Origin: CAYWCV01 sp964629885
GTDB lineage: Bacteria > Bacteroidota > Rhodothermia > Balneolales > CAYWCV01
Direction of reading: 5' to 3'
DNA length: 11,756 nucleotides
NCBI GenBank assembly: GCA_964629885.1
Contig: CAZVRJ010000063.1
Span: forward strand, 1-11,756
The notes beneath the pieces were generated by a model. It searched no databases and had not been told where the DNA came from. It saw nothing but the letters and a program-made list of their open reading frames with translations. The translations under genes and the position numbers were made by a program. This document shows positions 5,943 through 11,756 of this stretch, piece by piece. Each line of letters starts with the position of its first letter. The stretch's first letter is position 1.

Positions 5943-6948
5943 TCTGCTTATAGGTTTGGGAGGCCACCTTGAGCTGGATACCAATCTTCCTTTTTCAGAC
6001 AGACTCGACCAACTCAATACTGAGCTGAAGTCAATCGACCCCGAAGCACAGATTGATTTCCTCGACGGGGTGCCCACTAAAGACGCCGACGCCCGAACGG
6101 CCGTCGATTACGGCATGCCTTACCTCACCTTTCTGGATCTTTTTGTTATAGGAGGAAACGACACTTGGCCCGATGCACTCACTTCAATGTTCAATTGCAT
6201 GGAGAAGGCAAAAAGGGTTGGTTCGTACATCAGGCTCGATATGCAGATAAATGGAGACTCCCACGAGCCATCGATCCCTCAGCTGGTCGATTTTTTCCGT
6301 AGGGCTTGGGATATGTCGGACCCAATGGGGCTTGATATCTGTGTAGAAACGCACATCGATCGCGTGAGCTACGATCCTCGCCATCTCATGCGTATCCACG
6401 AGGCCTTGTTGGATGCTACAAAAGGAGAACGCGGATTGTTGATATCGGCCGATTTTTCGCATTACATCCACCAAGTTGGTAATACCCACGGCCTATACTG
6501 GCAGGATGTATCGAATGGGGAACTGAATTTGGATCCATATGATCGTGAGAACTACGTAAGCAAGGTGTTGATTCCGTCCGGACTCATTAAGATGGGTCAT
6601 CTGAGGATGGCGGTACCGAACAATTTGGATCGCACACAAGGCAGCATCCAGTATCCAATTGTGGATCCAGCGAATGATCCTACACCTACGGCTTACGATG
6701 GTTTATGGCATTACGGAGCATTTGACGAGAGCCGCACCGAACCGTGGAAGACGTGGTATAGAGAGCTTTTTCGTGCCATCCTAAGTTCGGATGATCCAAC
6801 TCCGATCACGTTCAACACCGAGTTCATTCGTTACGATGGCGATTATGCGCAGGAGCCATACCGCAATCAGTATCAGAATTTGGCGATGGTTGCTTGGGCA
6901 CAGCGCACGAAACGTGAAATCCTCGCCGAGCTTAACGCATCCTTTTAA
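5914..6948 (+). CDS. Xylose-isomerase-like TIM-barrel protein (sugar isomerase/epimerase superfamily)
   Basis: At 344 residues it is near full length for this superfamily. Metal-ligand candidates fall in the expected order on strand ends: Glu145 in VETHID (144-149), Asp180 in SADFSHY (178-184), His229 in MGHLRM and Glu303 in NTEFIRY, matching the E-D-H-E set of xylose isomerase-like barrels, with His147 and His183 nearby. It probably isomerises or epimerises a sugar-like or carboxylic substrate in the cytoplasm; the substrate cannot be told. GGNDTWPDAL (80-89) and a long insert PNNLDRTQGSIQYPIVDP (235-252) are distinctive. The start is uncertain: ATG 5914 has no SD and an in-frame stop lies at 5905, Met5 at 5926 is an alternative, and an upstream frame 1 base out of register may encode the true N-terminus. 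It converges on the TPR gene with a 17-base overlap. Confidence 0.78.
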   Translation: MFFPMHTGHNLLIGLGGHLELDTNLPFSDRLDQLNTELKSIDPEAQIDFLDGVPTKDADARTAVDYGMPYLTFLDLFVIGGNDTWPDALTSMFNCMEKAKRVGSYIRLDMQINGDSHEPSIPQLVDFFRRAWDMSDPMGLDICVETHIDRVSYDPRHLMRIHEALLDATKGERGLLISADFSHYIHQVGNTHGLYWQDVSNGELNLDPYDRENYVSKVLIPSGLIKMGHLRMAVPNNLDRTQGSIQYPIVDPANDPTPTAYDGLWHYGAFDESRTEPWKTWYRELFRAILSSDDPTPITFNTEFIRYDGDYAQEPYRNQYQNLAMVAWAQRTKREILAELNASF

Positions 6949-7885
6949 GTTCGGCCTCGGCGGCGATGTACCCGAATGCTGCCCAGTTGTCCTGCATCGT
7001 AATGAGTTGAAAGATGCGAGAGGCTCGTCCTTGATCCCCATTAACGAGATACCAGTGTCCGACCCCGAAGCCCTGGGTAAGCAGGTCTAGACTATTCTGC
7101 TCATTCACGGCTGCCTCAAGAAGTGAATCGGCTGCGATTTCGCCCTTGTACATGAGTAAGCGCTTATGGTAGGAGGTGTTTTCGATGATATCCATTTCGG
7201 GTTGGATGCCTGCGAGGAGTCGATCAGCCCGGTCTTGGCGTCCCAGACGGCGGTAGCACATGTATAACCAATCGGTGGCAGCAACTTTCATATCGTCGTT
7301 TGTGCTAAGACGTACGCAATTTTCAAATGCCGTTGCCGACTTGGTGAACGATCCCTTCAGAAAATGAGCCAATCCGAGGTGGTACCAAATATTGGTTTGG
7401 TCTGAGCTTCGCGGTTGATTAAGTGCATTTGGGAGTCCATCGGGCTCGATTTCGTCGGGCAAGCCTTGTGTCAGAGCCGCTGCCTCCTCAAGATCAACCA
7501 CAGCCTCGTTAAATTTGCGAATGCTGATGTACCGGTGTCCACGGTGTCGGCGCAGTTTGTAGGAATCGGGGTGGTGTATCAAACCATTGCTGTAAATCCG
7601 GATGGCTTCATTGTACTGGCCTGCATAAGACAGCCGCCTTCCGTACCAAATAATAGCATCCTCCGAGGTGGAATCTGCGAGCCAATTCTTATGGGCTTCG
7701 TCCAATTGGGCAAAAGTGCGCTGTCCCGAATCCCCAATGGGCACAATGCGATACAGCGATTTGTTGAAAAGGGATGTTGCCTCCACAACAGGCTCCGGCT
7801 CTGACGAAGTGCAGGAGATTGTGACAAGAAGAAGGAATAAAGGAAGAAGGAGAAATGGTAGTGTGCGCAAGTGACGTTTAATCAT
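6932..7885 (-). CDS. TPR-repeat lipoprotein
   Basis: A 317-residue lipoprotein from the ATG at 7883-7885. The signal has MIKRHLR, a Leu-rich core and lipobox TISC with the lipidated Cys25; a longer frame to 7942 adds residues ahead of the signal and is rejected. The mature part is helical. A TPR-like pair runs from about residue 76 (AIIWYGRRLSYAGQYNEAIRIY, then SYKLRRHRGHRYISIRKFNEAVVDLEEAAAL), followed by NIWYHLGLAHFLKGSFTKSATAFENCVRLS and further helical pairs. TPRs bind other proteins, so it probably acts as a scaffold at a membrane surface in the periplasm; no partner can be named. It is transcribed divergently from the Asp-box lipoprotein across a 149-base spacer, and its last 17 bases overlap the convergent TIM-barrel gene. 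Confidence 0.83.
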   Translation of the reverse strand: MIKRHLRTLPFLLLPLFLLLVTISCTSSEPEPVVEATSLFNKSLYRIVPIGDSGQRTFAQLDEAHKNWLADSTSEDAIIWYGRRLSYAGQYNEAIRIYSNGLIHHPDSYKLRRHRGHRYISIRKFNEAVVDLEEAAALTQGLPDEIEPDGLPNALNQPRSSDQTNIWYHLGLAHFLKGSFTKSATAFENCVRLSTNDDMKVAATDWLYMCYRRLGRQDRADRLLAGIQPEMDIIENTSYHKRLLMYKGEIAADSLLEAAVNEQNSLDLLTQGFGVGHWYLVNGDQGRASRIFQLITMQDNWAAFGYIAAEAELKRMR

Positions 7886-7969
7886 TCGGGTCGAGTTACA
7901 ATGAATGGCAAACGAGAAGATAATGTTCAGACGACAGATCACGAACTACTTTCGTAAATTAGTCCCCTG

Positions 7970-8005
7970 TTGTGTACCAAACTCCAAATTGGGTTCGTTA
8001 CACAA
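7970..8005. promoter_or_regulatory. Dyad in the divergent spacer between two lipoprotein genes
   Basis: Perfect 7-base arms TTGTGTA (7970-7976) and TACACAA (7999-8005), with inner 4-base arms CCAA (7977-7980) and TTGG (7989-7992) and a 6-base bulge on the right. It sits 30 bases before the ATG at 8035 and 85 bases before the divergent gene's start at 7885. It could be an operator or a leader hairpin; no T-run follows. Confidence 0.3.
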
Positions 8006-8034
8006 ATCATATATCAAATTTGCAAAATCTTTTC

Positions 8035-9213
8035 ATGACTCGATCGATACAATTCCTGCTGCTGCTCACACTGGCTTCTTTTGCAGTAACATCTTGCTTT
8101 GACAGTAAAAAAGACGATTTCAACTATGAGTGGGTCGATTACGGTCTTGTGAATGGCAACATCACTGGTACGGCCATGTCTGCGTTTGGTAACCGTTTAA
8201 TCGTAGGATCGACAAATGGCCTTCAATACTACGACGTAGGAGCGAATGCGCAGTGGAGAAATTCTAACGTTACTGGGGTAAAAATCACATCCATCCTGAA
8301 TCACCCTCTTCTTCCAAATGTTATTATTGCAACGGCTGACCCAAATGCCCAGGGTAATACAAATAACAATGCGTTTCCAATTTACAAATCGATTGATGGT
8401 GGTATTACTTGGACCGGTATTACCGATGGCTTGGTGACCGAAGGCAGCGAAACTCGTCCAACGGTAAACTACATCACATGGAAGCTTATTGACCAGTCGC
8501 AAATCGGTGCCCGCTATGCCGACATGTATATCAGTCTGGCAGGCGATGCAGTAGCACGATCGAAGACTGACGGCAACTCATGGATGGTGATCAAAGGTAA
8601 TTTAAACTCAACGTCTACTACTAGCTGCTACGTGAATGTGATGCAGAGTTTCTACACCTATCTGTATCATGGCTGTGAGAGCAATGACGGGTCATCGTAT
8701 GTTGAGAGAATCGATTTAAACTTCGATGACGTAGTCGCTCTGCCAACAGGCAATCGATTTCTTACACAGGGCAACATCGGCGGTAAGCAAGTTGTTGGCT
8801 TGCGTCCAAGCTATTATACACCGGGGCTTTCATACGGTTTATTGAGGGGAGGCCTAATTGCCATCGTCGAAAATGAGTGGCGCTGGGTATACCAGCATCC
8901 GTCGAGTGGAAGTCAGGGATTGAACACTATTATGACATCTTTTTGGATCAATCCTGGCGACCTGAACAACCTCGTGTTTGGTGGCTACGAAGACAACGAC
9001 AACAATACCTTCAGCTTGTATAATACGCCAGATCACGGCAAGAGCTTCTCGTTGATTGAACCACCAACGTTCATGTCGCTTACATCACCACGAATCATGG
9101 CGAGTTTTGAGGCCGGGCTTGGTGGACGCAACATGTTACTTTTGGTAGCCGGCAAAGACGAACAGGGCAACACGCGTACGCGTGTCTTTTCCAGAAACCA
9201 AGTGGCTCGATAA
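8035..9213 (+). CDS. Asp-box (BNR-type) beta-propeller lipoprotein
   Basis: A 392-residue lipoprotein from the ATG at 8035, with MTRSIQ, a hydrophobic core and lipobox VTSC, lipid-modified at Cys21. A GTG-started longer frame from 7972 would bury the signal and is rejected. The mature part is beta-rich with Asp-box turns: a clean SIDGGITW (119-126), a degenerate SKTDGNSW (176-183) and TPDHGKSF (331-338). These occur in sialidase, sortilin and YCF48-like propellers. The Arg triad of sialidases is not evident, so I read it as a non-enzymatic or uncharacterised propeller exposed on the cell surface or in the periplasm. Two Cys (198 and 213) could form a disulfide. It is divergent from the TPR lipoprotein gene and convergent with the DUF4153 gene, with only 13 bases between stops. 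Confidence 0.82.
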   Translation: MTRSIQFLLLLTLASFAVTSCFDSKKDDFNYEWVDYGLVNGNITGTAMSAFGNRLIVGSTNGLQYYDVGANAQWRNSNVTGVKITSILNHPLLPNVIIATADPNAQGNTNNNAFPIYKSIDGGITWTGITDGLVTEGSETRPTVNYITWKLIDQSQIGARYADMYISLAGDAVARSKTDGNSWMVIKGNLNSTSTTSCYVNVMQSFYTYLYHGCESNDGSSYVERIDLNFDDVVALPTGNRFLTQGNIGGKQVVGLRPSYYTPGLSYGLLRGGLIAIVENEWRWVYQHPSSGSQGLNTIMTSFWINPGDLNNLVFGGYEDNDNNTFSLYNTPDHGKSFSLIEPPTFMSLTSPRIMASFEAGLGGRNMLLLVAGKDEQGNTRTRVFSRNQVAR

Positions 9214-9226
9214 GCTCATCAAGTAG

Positions 9227-11047
9227 CTAGCCGGTCTTGATAAACAGTTTGCCCCTGAGCGATTGAAGCTTCCAAACACCGTCTACTTCGAGGATATTTC
9301 CTGATTCAATCAGGAACATGATCTTGTTGTTGGCAGTGTCTGCCATTACTGCTGTTGTTTCGTTAAGCTCCACAAAACCACGATCGATGCTAAACGGTAT
9401 GGTTTTGATGTGGCTGATTACATCGAGTGTAGCTGTGGCGCCTGTCGTATCACTCCAAACGATTGATCCGGTTTCTCCCATCAAGCGGACCAATGTGCCG
9501 CTGCCTTCGAAGATCAACTTGTCATTAGCGTCCAAATCGTTGGGGTAAAACTGAAATGAGACGTATTGGTCATACCCTCGTATATCGGCGTTGAGCTGGG
9601 CTGTGGTGTTGAACGACACGTACGATCCCTGGGTGACATTCCACGGCGTTGGGATTCCCCAGTCTTTCATCAGGCGACTTGTGAAATCCCAGTTGGACAT
9701 TATATCTAATGTGTCTTGAGTTTCGAATTTCTCTTTCAGTGATGCGAACGGCTCATCAATAAATGGTTGCAGGCTCTCGACGCCGTGGGTGTTCGACAGG
9801 TAATAGATGCTGCTGTTGATGCGCGATATCGATAGTGAATCGAGGTCTGCTGTGTTTCGAATTTTATCTGAATCGCCTTCGCCCGGTGCCGATGCAATCA
9901 ACGCCCGAATTTCTTTAACCTGGCTGATGCGGCTCATACTCGATATCGATACGGGGCCGATGGCACCGATTACAAAGATAGCAGCGAGTGTAGCTGGAAT
10001 GACAGCGAGGGGTCGTCCTTTGGTGAAAAGCGCCCAAAGTGAAATTCCTGTTAGCCAAACACCCAGATAGATGACCAATCCACGAAAGATGGTTAGACCG
10101 TAACTGTCGACACGCAAACCGATGGCCACCCAGAAAAGGATAAGTACCACGGGCATCGTGTATCGGAAGAACTTGCCGAACCAAAGGGTCGATTTCGACT
10201 CCTCGTCTTGAAATGGAAGCGTAAGGAGATGGGTGGCATAACCAACTATGGCGTAGTAGAGGATCATGGATCCGACAATTCCCTTCGGCAGCGACCATTC
10301 GAGCACTACTTTGCCGGAATATACTAGCAGGATAGTCAAATACAGAAAAGCTAACGGAAGCAAAACGTACAGACAGAATAATCGTAGAGCTTTCGGGATA
10401 GTGTTTTCCCATTCGAGGTCTTCAGTGATCTTCGGAATTCCAGCAATCACAATAGCTGTCATCAATAGGCCGTGATTAAAAAATGTGACCTTGAAATAAA
10501 AGGTCTCCCTTATGCTCAGATTGAAGAGGAAGTCGGACGCGACGATGGCCAAAATGACACCCACATTTAGGGCGGCTGTGAATAGCACACCCAAAACGAA
10601 CCTCATTAGCGTATGCATGTTGAAAGCCCAGAACTTTCGGTCGGGCATGCCGGGACTGTGAACGGAAAGACTCACCATTACGTGGGACGCCAGGAATAGT
10701 AGTCCCCATTGAAGAAAAACATTCTGTGTGAGCCCCATTCGGGTGTCGGGCAGCCAAAGCCCGTAGCCGACAATAACGGCAACTAACCCTGCAAACAGAA
10801 TAGCCTTCCATTTGAAAGCTACCGGCACCATTTCAGTTCGAAGGTGTAGAGCGATGCTCAACGGTATTCCTAAGACGGTGGCTAACAGCCAGGAGATGAC
10901 TGGCGCCTGCATTTTATCGGAATAGTCGAGCTCCAGCATGATGATGGCCAGAATGGTGGTGGCCAATGCGAAGAGCATTGTGACTGGGAATCGCTCAACC
11001 GAATCGCGGATCAGTTCGACAGACCGGGAAATCCATTTTGACAACAT
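9227..11047 (-). CDS. DUF4153 polytopic membrane protein
   Basis: Of two candidate starts, the ATG at 11045-11047 is preferred because GGAG lies 7 bases upstream; the ATG at 11065 would add 6 residues. The protein has 606 residues. About 11 hydrophobic spans fill roughly the first 365 residues. The run YVLLPLAFLYLTILLVYSGK (mid-protein) followed by WSLPKG and YYAIVGYATHLLTLPF is the hallmark I recall for DUF4153. A soluble region of some 230 residues follows with STY-rich, beta-prone sequence (YVSFQFYPND, GTLVRLMG, FVELNETTAVM) and probably faces the periplasm. The family has no settled function. It lies 87 bases after the response regulator gene in the same direction with no terminator seen between, so it may be cotranscribed with it or be its target. 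Confidence 0.85.
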   Translation of the reverse strand: MLSKWISRSVELIRDSVERFPVTMLFALATTILAIIMLELDYSDKMQAPVISWLLATVLGIPLSIALHLRTEMVPVAFKWKAILFAGLVAVIVGYGLWLPDTRMGLTQNVFLQWGLLFLASHVMVSLSVHSPGMPDRKFWAFNMHTLMRFVLGVLFTAALNVGVILAIVASDFLFNLSIRETFYFKVTFFNHGLLMTAIVIAGIPKITEDLEWENTIPKALRLFCLYVLLPLAFLYLTILLVYSGKVVLEWSLPKGIVGSMILYYAIVGYATHLLTLPFQDEESKSTLWFGKFFRYTMPVVLILFWVAIGLRVDSYGLTIFRGLVIYLGVWLTGISLWALFTKGRPLAVIPATLAAIFVIGAIGPVSISSMSRISQVKEIRALIASAPGEGDSDKIRNTADLDSLSISRINSSIYYLSNTHGVESLQPFIDEPFASLKEKFETQDTLDIMSNWDFTSRLMKDWGIPTPWNVTQGSYVSFNTTAQLNADIRGYDQYVSFQFYPNDLDANDKLIFEGSGTLVRLMGETGSIVWSDTTGATATLDVISHIKTIPFSIDRGFVELNETTAVMADTANNKIMFLIESGNILEVDGVWKLQSLRGKLFIKTG

Positions 11048-11134
11048 ACACGCACTCCATTTCATTGGTGACGGTAGCCCGTCGTTAATGATGCTTCTAC
11101 GTACGCCAATGTACCATGTTATGATATCAAATAA

Positions 11135-11756
11135 TCAAGGGTTAGGAATAAATCTGTATCCCAGTCCATGAATTGTGAGCACATGGCGCGGATGGCGCGG
11201 AACATCCTCCAATTTTTGCCTTAGCCACGCAATGTGGACATCTACTGTACGGGTGTTGGGCATGGCATCGTAACCCCAAACTTCATTAAGAAGGGTGTCG
11301 CGAGATATCACCTCGTCAGGGTGAACCAAAAAATAGCGCAGCAAATGGTACTCTCGGGCCGACAATTCGATAATCTGGCCATCTTTTCTAAGCTCTGCCG
11401 TGCGAGTATTAAGCTCAAAATTACCGAACCGCACCACGTCTGCCGTCAATTTATGGCTGGCGGTGATGTGCGACCTGCGCAGCGCTGCCTCTATCCTGGC
11501 GAGAAGCTCGGTTGTGTCGAACGGTTTGGTGACATAGTCGTCGGCGCCGAGCTTGAGCCCAAGCACTTTGTCGATCGTCTGGCTTTTCGCCGATAGCATG
11601 ATGACAGGACAACTCACGCCGTGCTGGCGAAGGTCGCGCAATATGTCGTAACCTCCTTTGCGGGGTAGCATGATGTCGAGAAGGATAACGTCGTACGACT
11701 TTAGTATGGCAGCCTGATAGCCACTTTCGCCATCCTTTTCAACATCCAGCAAATAG
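11135..11756 (-). CDS. OmpR/PhoB-family response regulator, 5' end cut by the window edge
   Basis: The last 206 or so residues of a two-component response regulator; about 25 N-terminal residues with the acidic pocket lie beyond the right edge. The frame stays open to 11756, so the TTG at 11750-11752 is not the true start. The receiver shows the phospho-acceptor Asp in VILLDIMLPRKGGYD, the Ser of MLSAK, and Lys in YVTKPF. A winged-helix effector domain follows: FGNFELNTRTAELRKDG, LSAREYHLLRYFLVHPDEVI, the recognition helix region TRTVDVHIAWLRQKLE, and the closing wing LTIHGLGYRFIPNP. All conserved features support a phosphorylation-controlled transcription factor. The partner histidine kinase is not in the window and may lie upstream. 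Downstream is the DUF4153 gene. Confidence 0.93.
   Translation of the reverse strand, partial: YLLDVEKDGESGYQAAILKSYDVILLDIMLPRKGGYDILRDLRQHGVSCPVIMLSAKSQTIDKVLGLKLGADDYVTKPFDTTELLARIEAALRRSHITASHKLTADVVRFGNFELNTRTAELRKDGQIIELSAREYHLLRYFLVHPDEVISRDTLLNEVWGYDAMPNTRTVDVHIAWLRQKLEDVPRHPRHVLTIHGLGYRFIPNP

Noticed and set aside
9218..9241. 6-base inverted repeat between the convergent Asp-box and DUF4153 genes as a terminator
   Set aside because: The stem is short, the loop is 12 bases and no T-run follows on either strand.
9915..10412. 165-codon frame inside the DUF4153 gene
   Set aside because: Same strand, different frame; rich in Arg, Ser and His with no motif, typical of a shadow frame.
11135..11752. 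Response regulator starting at the TTG at 11752
   Set aside because: The frame stays open to the edge, and a receiver domain needs its N-terminal acidic pocket, which is missing here, so the gene is simply cut.
1..11756. Defence island, CRISPR array or mobile element
   Set aside because: No direct-repeat array, transposase, integrase, nuclease or toxin-antitoxin pair is visible; the AP2 protein alone is not enough to call a mobile element.

Overview
The window is an ordinary-looking, gene-dense chromosomal segment of a Gram-negative bacterium, most likely from the Bacteroidota or the wider FCB group. Three things point there: several lipoproteins and an outer-membrane beta-barrel; leaders that are often A-rich with weak or absent Shine-Dalgarno sites; and a GNAT acetyltransferase of the type that sits in Bacteroidota arginine clusters. 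Base composition looks near 50% GC by eye. I see no transposase, integrase, phage, tRNA, rRNA or CRISPR. Every gene assignment comes from reading the sequence and recalled families; no search was run.

Region 1 (1-3731, all leftward) is a five-gene run. In order of transcription it holds a single-domain rhodanese, a two-domain PPK2-type polyphosphate:AMP phosphotransferase 3 bases further on, a PlsC-type acyltransferase, a DUF6174 lipoprotein, and the N-terminal part of a secreted S9 (prolyl oligopeptidase) peptidase that runs off the left edge. A strong 16-base-arm hairpin lies 4 bases upstream of the peptidase start codon.

Region 2 (3732-4452, rightward) is a self-contained unit. It has an AT-rich 218-base spacer, a small protein with two AP2/ERF-like DNA-binding domains, and a clear bidirectional intrinsic terminator shared with the convergent gene after it.

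Region 3 (4475-5740, leftward) holds the GNAT acetyltransferase followed by a small beta-barrel protein. Region 4 (5832-6948, rightward) holds a xylose-isomerase-like TIM-barrel protein. Its N-terminus is uncertain, because an upstream reading frame 1 base out of register could be its real start or a separate small peptide.

Region 5 (6932-9213) has two divergent lipoprotein genes, one with TPR repeats (leftward) and one with an Asp-box beta-propeller (rightward). Region 6 (9227-11756, leftward) has an OmpR/PhoB-type response regulator, cut by the right edge at its 5' end, followed by a DUF4153 polytopic membrane protein.

No gene-free stretch exceeds about 220 bases. The best candidates for something not well described are the stand-alone double-AP2 protein, the orphan arginine-cluster GNAT, the out-of-frame TIM-barrel start and the hairpin before the peptidase gene. 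I do not see a convincing new multi-gene system.
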